DNA of 64,000 bases. Source: Planctomycetaceae bacterium. GTDB taxonomy: Bacteria; Planctomycetota; Planctomycetia; Pirellulales; Pirellulaceae. Where the stretch lies: assembly GCA_016794985.1 (NCBI GenBank), contig JAEUIQ010000079.1, positions 43,460 to 107,459 on the forward strand, given 5' to 3'. The notes beneath the pieces are model-generated. The model was not told where the DNA came from, searched no databases, and saw only the letters and a program-made list of their open reading frames with translations. Positions 9,008 through 17,816 of the stretch are shown piece by piece. Every line of letters begins with the position of its first letter. Within the stretch, counting starts at the first letter, position 1. A program made the position numbers and the translations under genes.

Positions 9008-9808
9008 GTGAAACGAGCAATCATTAGCGATATCCACGGAAATTTCGAAGCCTTGACCGTGGTAATGGCCGATATTGCGGCCCGCGGCGTGGAAAGCGTG
9101 TTCTGCTTGGGGGATATCATCGGTTACGGTCCGAATCCGGTAGACTGTCTGGATACCGTTCGGAAAAAATGTGAGAAAACCATCCTGGGCAATCATGATC
9201 AGGCCGCGCTGTTCGACCCCGATGGATTCAATCCCTTGGCGTTACAAGCCATTTATTGGACGCGAGCTCAGATCGAAAACGCTCCGGGTTCGGACGAGGA
9301 TTTCGACCAACGCTGGGGTTTTTTAGGCGATCTTCCGCCTCGATTTCTAGACGGACAGTACCTTTTCGTTCACGGTTCTCCGCGGGAGCCGACCAACGAG
9401 TACGTCTTCCCCGAAGATTCTTATGACGATCGCAAGATGACGGCTTTGTTTGGGCGGTTCGAAAAATATTGCTTCCAAGGGCATACGCACATCCCGGGGA
9501 TTTTCTTCGAAGACCGAACGTTCATGTCTCCCGAAGAAGCGGCGGTTACGGACTCCGACGATACTCGTTTGGGGCGACCTCGCACTTACACGATTCGATT
9601 GCCAGACTCTCGGGCAATGATTAATGTTGGGAGCGTTGGTCAGCCAAGAGACGGCAATCCTCGGTCGTGCTACGTGATTTTGGACACCGACGAACAGACC
9701 GTGACCTACGTTCGTTTGGAGTATGATGTCCAACGGACTCGTCAGAAAATCTACGCCATCGAAGACCTCGACAACATGTTGGGGGATCGATTGTTGACGG
9801 GTCGATAG
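9008..9808 (+). CDS. Calcineurin-like metallophosphoesterase (copy 1)
   Basis: 266 residues, GTG start. All metal-site motifs of the superfamily are present: DIHGN (8-12), GDIIGYG (35-41), GNHD (61-64), VHGS (121-124) and GHTH (158-161). The pattern matches the small YfcE/PrpE-like phosphoesterases, which cleave phosphodiesters or phosphoprotein/nucleotide substrates in the cytoplasm; no signal peptide is seen. It is followed 20 bases later by a paralogue, so the two are probably co-transcribed and arose by tandem duplication. Confidence 0.88.
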   Translation: MKRAIISDIHGNFEALTVVMADIAARGVESVFCLGDIIGYGPNPVDCLDTVRKKCEKTILGNHDQAALFDPDGFNPLALQAIYWTRAQIENAPGSDEDFDQRWGFLGDLPPRFLDGQYLFVHGSPREPTNEYVFPEDSYDDRKMTALFGRFEKYCFQGHTHIPGIFFEDRTFMSPEEAAVTDSDDTRLGRPRTYTIRLPDSRAMINVGSVGQPRDGNPRSCYVILDTDEQTVTYVRLEYDVQRTRQKIYAIEDLDNMLGDRLLTGR

Positions 9809-9828
9809 TTTGCCAACAGGGATCAGAA

Positions 9829-10575
9829 GTGGCTAAGACAGCGATCCTAAGTGACATTCACGGGAACTTGGAAGCGCTCGAAGCGGTTCTGCATGATGCG
9901 GCTGGGAAAAGCGTCACCCGATTTTGGTGTTTGGGCGACATCGTGGGCTACGGCCCCAACCCCAACGAGTGCTTGGACATTTGCTGCGACTTTGAGCTTT
10001 GCATTTTGGGAAATCACGAGAACGGCGTGCTCTTCCCAACAGAAGGGTTCAACTCGCAGGCCGAACGATCCATGGAGTGGACCCGACGGCAAATACTGAA
10101 CAGTCCACCAGCCAGACGCGACCAACGTTGGTCGTTTCTGAATCGCTTGCCGCGCGTTGTGCAGCGCGAAGGCCTGATGTTTGTTCACGGCTCCCCAGTC
10201 GGGCCGATGTCGGATTACGTGTTCCCGGAAGACATCAGTAATCTTCGACGGCTGGAACGTTTGTTTTGTTTGGTGCCGAGGATCTGTTTTCAAGGCCATA
10301 CACACATACCCGGGGTTTTCACAACCGACGCCCGATTCCTGACTCCCACCGACCTTTCGGACGGTTTTGGATTGGGCGAACACAAATTGATGGTAAACGT
10401 TGGCAGCGTGGGGCAACCGCGCGATGGTGACCCTCGCGCAAGTTATCTGATTATGGATGAAGATTGGTTTGAATTTCACCGCGTGGCCTACAACGTGGAA
10501 ACGACCATTGAAAAAGTAACCGCGATTCCAGAATTGGGACCCTATCTGGCGAATCGCTTGAAACAAGCAAAGTGA
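9829..10575 (+). CDS. Calcineurin-like metallophosphoesterase (copy 2)
   Basis: 248 residues, GTG start, clearly paralogous to the preceding gene along its whole length (both share DIHGN, GDI(I/V)GYGPNP, the PEGFN/PDGFN-type segment and FVHGSP). The GNHD box reads GNHE here: Glu replaces the residue that normally follows the metal-binding His and assists the leaving group. The metal-binding Asp, Asn and His residues remain, so activity may be altered rather than lost. The next gene, a peptidase, starts 19 bases downstream. Confidence 0.85.
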   Translation: MAKTAILSDIHGNLEALEAVLHDAAGKSVTRFWCLGDIVGYGPNPNECLDICCDFELCILGNHENGVLFPTEGFNSQAERSMEWTRRQILNSPPARRDQRWSFLNRLPRVVQREGLMFVHGSPVGPMSDYVFPEDISNLRRLERLFCLVPRICFQGHTHIPGVFTTDARFLTPTDLSDGFGLGEHKLMVNVGSVGQPRDGDPRASYLIMDEDWFEFHRVAYNVETTIEKVTAIPELGPYLANRLKQAK

Positions 10576-10594
10576 CACTTAAGCGAAGGAAATA

Positions 10595-12730
10595 ATGATG
10601 TCTCAGTTTTGGTGGGGATGTTGGTGCTTGGGGCTATTGCTGGGCCCGTTGGCGAATGAAGGAAATGGTAAGGTAGTTGTGAACGTGGCGATACAGGACG
10701 AGAGTACGGATGATCCGTACATTTGGCTGGAAGATGTGACTGGCGAAAAAGCTTTGGACTGGGTCCGAGCGAAAAACTCTGTCACGCAATCTCACTTCGA
10801 ATCGGATCCCACGTTTCAATCGCTGCAAAATGACCTTCTCGCTATTTTGGATTCGAATGCGCGGATCCCAATGGTCTCGAAACGCGGGGAATATTTTTAC
10901 AACTTCTGGCGCGACCAGAAAAACGTGCGTGGTATCTGGCGGAGGACGACTTTGGAGGAGTACCGCAAGCAGGAACCACAATGGGAAGTATTGCTGGACT
11001 TGGATGAAATCGCCGAACAAGAGGGCGAGAATTGGGTTTGGAAAGGCGCTTCGCTCTTGCGTCCGGACTACAACCGAGTTTTGATTACCTTGTCGCGCGG
11101 CGGAGCGGATGCTTCGATCGTGCGCGAGTTCGATTTGAAGACTCGACAATTTGTCGCGGATGGATTCCAGCTGCCGGAATCAAAGGGCGGCATGACTTGG
11201 ATTGATTTCGACCACGTGTACGTGGCGACCGATTTTGGGCCGGGAACGATGACCACCTCGGGCTATCCAAGAATTGCGAAACGATGGAAGCGAGGGACAC
11301 CGTTAGAGCAAGCCGAGTTGGTATATGAAGGGCAAGCCGATGACATGTCGGTCTCGGCGATGTTTGACGATTCGCCAGGCTTCGAACGACATTTTGTCAA
11401 TCGAGCCATTCGCTTTTATTACGATGAGCTGTTTGTTGTTAAGGATCGAGACCTCGTCAAGATCGACGCTCCCAATTCCGCAAACAAATCGGTGCATCAT
11501 CGCTACTTGTACATCGAACTGCGCGAGCCATGGCAGGTCGCTGATCGGTCGTACATGGCCGGAAGCTTACTGGCAATTCCGTTCGATGATTTCATGAACG
11601 GGAGCCGGGATTTCGCGGTGTTGTTCGCTCCAACGGACAGTACTTCCTTGGCGGGTTACAGCCCGACCAAAGATCATGTCATCCTCAATGTACTCGAAGA
11701 TGTGAAAAACAAGTTGTTTGTGTTGACTCCGGGCGCTGCAGGTTGGTCGAAGCAGCCGCTGCAGGGAGCGCCTGCGATTGGCACGGTGTCGGCCGGGCCC
11801 GTCGACTCCGATGAGTCGAATGAATACATGATGACGGTCAATGACTACCTGACCCCGACGACGTTGTGGCTAGGCGAGATCGGGGGCAATCCTCAGCCAC
11901 TAAAAAGCCTGCCCGCCATGTATAACGCCGAAGGCTTGGAAGTGACGCAGCATTTTGCGGTCAGCCAGGATGGAACCAAGGTACCTTACTTTCAGGTGTC
12001 GCAAAAAGGCCTAGTCCTAAATGGGTCTCACCCCACTTTGCTCTACGGTTATGGCGGTTTCGAAATTTCGCTGACCCCTAGCTACAACCCCGTGGTGGGC
12101 CGCGCTTGGACCAGCCAAGGTGGAGTGTATGTGGTGGCGAACATCCGCGGCGGTGGAGAATACGGTCCGCGGTGGCATCAAGCGGCATTGAAGGAAAATC
12201 GCTTGCGCGCGTACGAGGACTTTGCCGCCGTCGCCCAAGACTTGATTCGTCGCGGGGTTACGTCATCCAAGAAATTGGGGATTCAGGGCGGCTCGAACGG
12301 TGGACTGCTGGTGGGCAACATGGTGGCGTTGTATCCCGACTTGTTCGCGGCCGCCGTTTGCCAAGTCCCGTTGTTGGATATGCGACGATACCACCAATTA
12401 TTGGCCGGCGCTTCTTGGATGGCCGAGTATGGCAACCCGGATGACCCGGAGCAATGGGCGTACATTCAGAAGTTTTCGCCTTATCAGAATATTCGTCCCA
12501 ACGCGAAGTACCCAGAAGTGCTGTTCACGACATCGACTCGAGATGACCGGGTTCATCCTGGTCACGCGAGAAAAATGTTCGCCAAAATGGAGGAACAAGG
12601 ACATTCGGTCCGGTATTTCGAGAATATTGAGGGTGGGCACGGAGGCGCGGCCAACAATCGCCAAACCGCCTACATGCAAACATTAGCGTTTCGGTTCTTG
12701 GCGGAAAAACTATTCGACTCCTCTAGGTAA
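10595..12730 (+). CDS. Prolyl oligopeptidase family serine peptidase (S9A)
   Basis: 711 residues. ATG at 10595 with AAGGAA upstream; a second ATG follows at once. A short hydrophobic N-terminus (WGCWCLGLLLGPLA) suggests export. Residues ~40-430 match the S9A beta-propeller (YIWLEDVTGEKALDWV near the start), and the C-terminal alpha/beta-hydrolase domain carries the catalytic Ser567 (GGSNGG), Asp at 650/651 (RDDRVHP) and His682 (GGHGG). Such enzymes cleave short peptides after proline or related residues. The gene lies 19 bases downstream of the phosphoesterase pair and may be in their operon, though no functional link is evident. Confidence 0.9.
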   Translation: MMSQFWWGCWCLGLLLGPLANEGNGKVVVNVAIQDESTDDPYIWLEDVTGEKALDWVRAKNSVTQSHFESDPTFQSLQNDLLAILDSNARIPMVSKRGEYFYNFWRDQKNVRGIWRRTTLEEYRKQEPQWEVLLDLDEIAEQEGENWVWKGASLLRPDYNRVLITLSRGGADASIVREFDLKTRQFVADGFQLPESKGGMTWIDFDHVYVATDFGPGTMTTSGYPRIAKRWKRGTPLEQAELVYEGQADDMSVSAMFDDSPGFERHFVNRAIRFYYDELFVVKDRDLVKIDAPNSANKSVHHRYLYIELREPWQVADRSYMAGSLLAIPFDDFMNGSRDFAVLFAPTDSTSLAGYSPTKDHVILNVLEDVKNKLFVLTPGAAGWSKQPLQGAPAIGTVSAGPVDSDESNEYMMTVNDYLTPTTLWLGEIGGNPQPLKSLPAMYNAEGLEVTQHFAVSQDGTKVPYFQVSQKGLVLNGSHPTLLYGYGGFEISLTPSYNPVVGRAWTSQGGVYVVANIRGGGEYGPRWHQAALKENRLRAYEDFAAVAQDLIRRGVTSSKKLGIQGGSNGGLLVGNMVALYPDLFAAAVCQVPLLDMRRYHQLLAGASWMAEYGNPDDPEQWAYIQKFSPYQNIRPNAKYPEVLFTTSTRDDRVHPGHARKMFAKMEEQGHSVRYFENIEGGHGGAANNRQTAYMQTLAFRFLAEKLFDSSR

Positions 12731-12864
12731 CAAGACTGCCTCATTGCTTGCCTCTGGGGTAGGGGCGGTTTTATAGTGAGAGTGGTTGCGGAAACGCCCG
12801 ACATTCGGGCGTCGGCGCCTGTTTTTGTGTCGATCATGCAAGACCTATTGGAGTTTCGTCCCGA

Positions 12865-13830
12865 ATGGTAAGTGCGACTTCTCAAGCTCCTGCGGGCGCG
12901 CCGCTGGTTCAAACCAACGTTGATTACGATCCCAATGTTGTCATTGACACGCAAAACCTGACCAAAGTCTACTCGGACTTCTGGGGACGCTCTAAAGTGC
13001 GGGCGCTCAAGGGCCTGGATTTGGAGGTTCGCAAGGGTGAAGTTTTCGGACTTCTCGGCCCAAACGGTTCTGGAAAGTCAACCACGATCAAATTGCTGCT
13101 CGGCTTGTTGTTTCCGTCCGGTGGCCGCGCCACGATTTTCGGCAAGCCGACGACCGAGGTTTCCAAGAACGAACGTATCGGCTATCTGCCCGAAGAATCG
13201 TACCTGTATCGCTTTTTGACCGCCGAGGAAACGCTGGACTTCTACGGTCGTTTGTTCGACATGCCGAGCGATTTGCGGCGCGAGCGTGCCGCCAAATTGA
13301 TCGAAAAGGTTGGTCTGAAATGGGCGCGGCGACGACCCCTGCGGGAATACTCTAAAGGTATGACGCGGCGGATTGGTTTGGCACAGGCGCTTATCAATGA
13401 CCCTGACTTGGTCATGTTGGATGAGCCCACCAGCGGACTGGATCCACTGGGCACACGCGAAATGAAGGACTTGATACTTGAGTTGAAGGAGCAAGGGAAA
13501 ACGGTGGTGATGTGCAGTCACCTTTTGGCGGACGTTCAGGACGTTTGCGACCGGATCGCAATTTTGTATCAGGGTGAATTGAAGGAAATGGGGCGGGTCG
13601 ATGAGTTGCTCGAGGTAACCAATCAACAGCAAATCCGCGTCGAGGGCTTGACCAAAGACGCCCAAGCCAAGATTGCCGAAATCCTGGCACAAAGCGGCGG
13701 CAAAATGTTGGATGTCTCAAGTCCAAAGAACACCCTAGAAAACTTGTTCTTGGACATCATTCGAGAAAGCCAAGCTCGCCCGGGCGCGCGAGGAATTATT
13801 GGCAGTGGCGACGACAACGGCGGTCGTTAG
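12865..13830 (+). CDS. ABC transporter ATP-binding protein
   Basis: 321 residues, ATG start with GGAG about 11 bases upstream. The ATPase has Walker A GPNGSGKST, a YSKGMTRRIGLAQ signature (standing in for LSGGQ), Walker B LVMLDEPTSGLDP, and the H-loop CSH. It is the ABC-2 exporter type (DrrA/NodI/CcmA-like). It is the first gene of a three-gene operon: the permease starts 86 bases downstream, and an unknown membrane-anchored protein is coupled to that. Substrate unknown. Confidence 0.93.
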   Translation: MVSATSQAPAGAPLVQTNVDYDPNVVIDTQNLTKVYSDFWGRSKVRALKGLDLEVRKGEVFGLLGPNGSGKSTTIKLLLGLLFPSGGRATIFGKPTTEVSKNERIGYLPEESYLYRFLTAEETLDFYGRLFDMPSDLRRERAAKLIEKVGLKWARRRPLREYSKGMTRRIGLAQALINDPDLVMLDEPTSGLDPLGTREMKDLILELKEQGKTVVMCSHLLADVQDVCDRIAILYQGELKEMGRVDELLEVTNQQQIRVEGLTKDAQAKIAEILAQSGGKMLDVSSPKNTLENLFLDIIRESQARPGARGIIGSGDDNGGR

Positions 13831-13916
13831 TTCGAATTAGAATCCAAACATTTGGTCTCGGACGATCTTAGCTTGAGACCCATATGATGTGTAGCAACTG
13901 ACAGGTAGAACACGAA

Positions 13917-15881
13917 ATGGTTGTCGAAGAATTTCGCTCATTTTCTGATTGGCTATTGACCGAAGGCGCGTTATTGACGTTCGTTTTCGTCGCCGCGTTC
14001 TGCGCGGTCACTGGATTGTTGCTAGGATTTTTGGTTTCGAGTTTTCGGCATGGACCTGGCGAAGCGTTTTATGCGGTGTCGCAAACCGTGTTTCAGGCGG
14101 TTCCTGATGCCTTTGGCATGAAATTTCGACGCATCTGGGCCATTGGCCGTTTGGCAATGAAAGAGAACTTTCGACTCTTCCTGGTGACGTTAATCATTTT
14201 TGTGACGTCGTTGGCGGTCGCGGGATGGTTCATCGGAGGCGGTGGAAAATATCCCGAGCGAAGCTACGTGTCATTCTTGTTCTTCGCGGCTCAGATTCTG
14301 ATTTCGATCTTTGCGGTTTTGGTCAGTGCCTTTAGCTTACCCAACGACATCTTGTCGAAGACGATTTATACGGTCGTCACCAAGCCTGTTCGTGCCAGCG
14401 AGGTCGTGCTGGGGCGGTTCGTGGGCTTTGCGGTGTTGGGCACCGTTTTGTTGACCTTTGTGGGAGCATTGAGCTACGTCTTCATGGTTCGCGGCATCAA
14501 TCACACGCATGAGCTGAGCGAAGAGATAACCGCCGACAAATGGTTGCCGATTGTGGACGGTTTCACACCGGATGGACGGCGCCCGTTCGACCCACGTGCC
14601 GTCTTCGAATCGACGGTTCTGACCACGCGCAACAATGATCACGTCCACCGCATTGCGATCGTCGTTCTTGACGACGGAACCTTTGACGTGGTTGCCGACG
14701 AAACCGCAGGGCATACCCATTCGGTCGAAGTGGTAGAAACCGATCCCGAAACGCAGCGCCCGAAAGTTGTTTCGTTTGGCCCCCCTCGTGGGAATCTACG
14801 GGCGCGGCAACCGATCTATTCAACCCCACGCGGTGATTTGCCGGCGTTGTCGTTAACGGATGAAAACGGAGCTCTGAATAACGGAGTTAACGTCGGTGAG
14901 ATCTGGGACTACCACAAGTACATTCAGGGCGGTACGCAGGCAACTGCCACGTTTAGGTTTTCGGGTATTACGCCGCAGCGGTTCGCGAACACTGATAGTG
15001 TGAATGTTGATTTGAACCTCGCGGTGTTTCGCACGCACATTGGTGACTTGCGTCGCCGGATTGAAGCGGAAATAGAACTTCGCAATGTTGTGGATGTGGC
15101 AGAAACCGAGACCGCTCAGGTGAAATCCGTGAAGATTCCGTTCGAGACGGAGGAATTCAAGGTTCAAACTTTGACCATTCCGCGAAAACTGAAAAACGGG
15201 ACGATTCGAACCGTTGGCCAACCAGACCAGGTCAATCAAGAGTTTGATTTCTTTGAGGACATCGTGCCGAACGGCGAACTGGATTTGGTGGTACGTTGTA
15301 TCGACCAGAAGCAATATCTTGGCGTCGCCAGGGCCAGTATCTATTTTCATGCGGGCGATTCATCCTTTGGTTGGAATTATCTCCGTGGTTTTCTGGGTAT
15401 CTGGGCACAGATGTTGGCGATCATCGCACTCAGCGTTGCTTTGAGTACCTTTTTAAAGGGCCCGGTGGTGCTGATTGGATCGGTGGGCGTCATCGTTTTT
15501 GGCTACTCGGCAAAGTTTATTTTGTTTGTTGCCGACTCGGTGATCGGCGGCGATCGATTGGCGGATGTGTGGGGAGGTGGCCCCACCGAAGCACTGTATC
15601 GTCTGGTCACGCAGATGAATCTGCAGCACCCGCTACCGATTGGGCTGGGTTCAGACATTATTGAATTTGTGGATGCCAAGGTACTATTGCCGGGCATGAA
15701 AAGTCTCTCGTTCGCAGTTCCTCGGTTCGAGAACTTTAACTTGGCGAATTATCTGGCCTATGGGTACGCCATCGACAATCACATGTTGATGATCAATCTT
15801 ACGACGGCCTTTGCCTTCGCAGTAGGAATGCTGATCATCGGGTATTTTTGCTTCAAGACACGGGAGATTGCGGCAGCATGA
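13917..15881 (+). CDS. ABC-2 type permease with a large outer-domain insertion
   Basis: 654 residues, ATG start. Membrane segments are visible at about 19-43, 86-107, 116-142, 164-191, 489-513, 515-540 and 622-645. A soluble region of roughly 295 residues (about 192-488) is inserted between the fourth and fifth segments; it is rich in beta-type sequence, with a His-rich patch (NHTHE) at its start. Ordinary ABC-2 permeases are 250-400 residues and lack such a domain. The stop codon overlaps the next start (ATGA at 15878-15881), which implies translational coupling. The permease should form the channel with the ATPase upstream. Confidence 0.8.
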   Translation: MVVEEFRSFSDWLLTEGALLTFVFVAAFCAVTGLLLGFLVSSFRHGPGEAFYAVSQTVFQAVPDAFGMKFRRIWAIGRLAMKENFRLFLVTLIIFVTSLAVAGWFIGGGGKYPERSYVSFLFFAAQILISIFAVLVSAFSLPNDILSKTIYTVVTKPVRASEVVLGRFVGFAVLGTVLLTFVGALSYVFMVRGINHTHELSEEITADKWLPIVDGFTPDGRRPFDPRAVFESTVLTTRNNDHVHRIAIVVLDDGTFDVVADETAGHTHSVEVVETDPETQRPKVVSFGPPRGNLRARQPIYSTPRGDLPALSLTDENGALNNGVNVGEIWDYHKYIQGGTQATATFRFSGITPQRFANTDSVNVDLNLAVFRTHIGDLRRRIEAEIELRNVVDVAETETAQVKSVKIPFETEEFKVQTLTIPRKLKNGTIRTVGQPDQVNQEFDFFEDIVPNGELDLVVRCIDQKQYLGVARASIYFHAGDSSFGWNYLRGFLGIWAQMLAIIALSVALSTFLKGPVVLIGSVGVIVFGYSAKFILFVADSVIGGDRLADVWGGGPTEALYRLVTQMNLQHPLPIGLGSDIIEFVDAKVLLPGMKSLSFAVPRFENFNLANYLAYGYAIDNHMLMINLTTAFAFAVGMLIIGYFCFKTREIAAA

Positions 15882-17683
15882 ACTTTGCACCTTCCCATTA
15901 TCGCAAAGCGATTTACGGAATTTTGGCAGCAATTCTTTTGCTACCCATTTCGTTTTTGGCTCGTCCGAATCAAGTCAGCAAGGATCCGACGATGGCGGGC
16001 GAAGCCACGGGCGGAACAATTTCGCAAATGCGATCGAAGCACAATTTGTCTCAAGCCAGTTTGAGCAGCATCGATCCAACGAGCGAAGTGATGAAGCTTG
16101 CGTCGCTCGGTTTGCATGGAATTGCCGTTAATGTCTTGTGGAACCAGGCCAATCAATTTCAAGAAAAGAAAGCATTCGACAAAGTTAGCTCGACCGTTGA
16201 CACCTTGATTCTCTTGCAGCCGAACTTCGTGTCGGTGTGGGAATTCCAGGGGCATAACCTGGCCTACAACATTTCTCGAGAATTTGATGATTACCAAGAT
16301 CGATATTTCTGGGTCAAGGAAGGACTAAACTTCTTTACCAAAGGCATCGCGTTTAACAAACGCGATCACCGAATTTTCGACAACTTAGGCTTGCACACCG
16401 GGCTGAAGCTTGGTGGCTCCGATGAAAAGAAACAATTTCGCCAGATGCTGCGGAAGGATCGCGAGTACGTCGATACTTTCGTCAGCAAGTTCATCAACCC
16501 GGATCGTTTCGATAAACCGGAGGCGGGTGGTTTCGATTCTTGGATGCTTTCCTATTGGTGGTACGACAAGTCCTACCACATGCGAGAAAATCTGGGCGTC
16601 CCCAAACGAACCAGCGATCTAATGTATTGGGTGAAGGGCCCTCAACAATTGCGACAATACGCGGAAGCCTTGTCAGTTGATTTCCGACCTGGCGAAGCGA
16701 CTCAAAAGGCATGGCGTACTGCTTACGAAGCCTGGACCGACCGCGATCGAGTCGGCGAGCGTCAAGGTTTCGGTAAACGAGACATCATGACCAGCTTTGG
16801 CATCGAAATCCGGTTGGAAGACCTAGAGCGAGAGTTGGAGCGTCAACGCGCGATTTCCCGACGTATGGATGAATTGGTGCCCGGCGTTCGCGAGGAGCTT
16901 TATCAACAACGTGTCGCAAAGCTTTCCCCTGATGATCAGCGAATTCTGAAGATGCCTGCCGATCAGCGACAGTTCAAAGACATCGGTGAAATGGTCCGCA
17001 TTGAAGCCATGTTGCTGATCTACGAGTATGAAATCGCCGAGCGAGCCTCTCCGGAAAATCGTGTGGCCGCACAGAACCTGCTTCGCGAACTGGCGGATGG
17101 AGAGTTTCGTCGCAATCAAATGGACAGTTATCGCTACACGGTGAACTACAACTATTGGCGCGACTTCACGAACATGGAATCAACCGTGCCTGCGGTTTTG
17201 GCTCGACAAGCAGCTTATGAGGCCGCGGAACTGGATCGGCAAGGCATTTTGGAAAGCTTCGAAGAACAAGTGACCGACGAAAACGGGGTCACAACGACGG
17301 TGAAGCGTGATGGTTCGATCGATGCTTTATGGCGGTACTTCCAACATACCAGCGAAGCCGTCAAACCGTTTCCTGGGCTGCATGACGGCGAAAGCACGTT
17401 CATTGAAGACCTGATGGTCGACTTCACCAAGTTTGGCGGACATCTTCGAGATGTTGGTCGCGAATGGCCCGATGATTTTCCGATGCAGTGGTTTATTGAT
17501 GAACGTGTCCGACGTTATGGTCGGGCCAATATCAAAAACCTGATGACCACCGAAGACATCGAAGCCCGCAAGCGGGAGCGTGGTTTGTTGGAAGAGCAGA
17601 CGGAACAGCCGGAGCAAACCAAACCTGCGGAACAAACCGACCAGGCCGTTCAGGCTGATCAGTCGGGCCAAGGTGATCAATAA
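15878..17683 (+). CDS. Unknown membrane-anchored helical protein of the ABC operon
   Basis: 601 residues from the ATG at 15878, which overlaps the permease stop as ATGA; an upstream in-frame codon at 15848 lies inside the permease. An N-terminal hydrophobic segment (about residues 9-23) should anchor or export it. The body is mostly helical, with TPR-like stretches in the first 250 residues, charged coiled-coil-like runs around 300-330 (LEDLERELERQRAISRR), and a low-complexity Gln/Glu/Pro tail. No enzymatic motif is seen and I do not recognise the family. Position and coupling suggest it is the extracytoplasmic partner of the ABC exporter. Confidence 0.75.
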   Translation: MNFAPSHYRKAIYGILAAILLLPISFLARPNQVSKDPTMAGEATGGTISQMRSKHNLSQASLSSIDPTSEVMKLASLGLHGIAVNVLWNQANQFQEKKAFDKVSSTVDTLILLQPNFVSVWEFQGHNLAYNISREFDDYQDRYFWVKEGLNFFTKGIAFNKRDHRIFDNLGLHTGLKLGGSDEKKQFRQMLRKDREYVDTFVSKFINPDRFDKPEAGGFDSWMLSYWWYDKSYHMRENLGVPKRTSDLMYWVKGPQQLRQYAEALSVDFRPGEATQKAWRTAYEAWTDRDRVGERQGFGKRDIMTSFGIEIRLEDLERELERQRAISRRMDELVPGVREELYQQRVAKLSPDDQRILKMPADQRQFKDIGEMVRIEAMLLIYEYEIAERASPENRVAAQNLLRELADGEFRRNQMDSYRYTVNYNYWRDFTNMESTVPAVLARQAAYEAAELDRQGILESFEEQVTDENGVTTTVKRDGSIDALWRYFQHTSEAVKPFPGLHDGESTFIEDLMVDFTKFGGHLRDVGREWPDDFPMQWFIDERVRRYGRANIKNLMTTEDIEARKRERGLLEEQTEQPEQTKPAEQTDQAVQADQSGQGDQ

Positions 17684-17731
17684 TAGCCTTCCCGCAGAGC
17701 GGATGGTCCACTATGATGGGGATAGGCCGTT

Positions 17732-17813
17732 GGAAGGTAAGCGAATGGCTAGCGGCTTCATTGGAAATGAAGTGCCCCGCAAGGGGTTGCGGGTTCGATT
17801 CCCGTGCCTTCCG
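17732..17813 (+). tRNA. tRNA-Ser, anticodon GGA, with an atypical D-arm
   Basis: A 7-bp acceptor (GGAAGGT with GCCTTCC, one G-T pair) and discriminator G end at 17813. The anticodon stem CTTCA/TGAAG encloses the loop TTGGAAA, which gives anticodon GGA. A long variable arm (CCCC-GCAA-GGGG) and a T-arm with TTCGATT confirm a class II serine tRNA. CCA is not encoded. The D-arm is unusual: position 8 reads A instead of the near-universal T, and the D-stem can form only about two pairs, although the GG of the D-loop is present. It begins 48 bases after the ABC operon and ends 3 bases before the convergent sufS stop. Confidence 0.82.
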
Positions 17814-17816
17814 CTC

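Noticed and set aside
9829..10575. Reading the second phosphoesterase as a pseudogene
   Set aside because: Only one residue of the motif set differs (NHE), and length and frame are intact.
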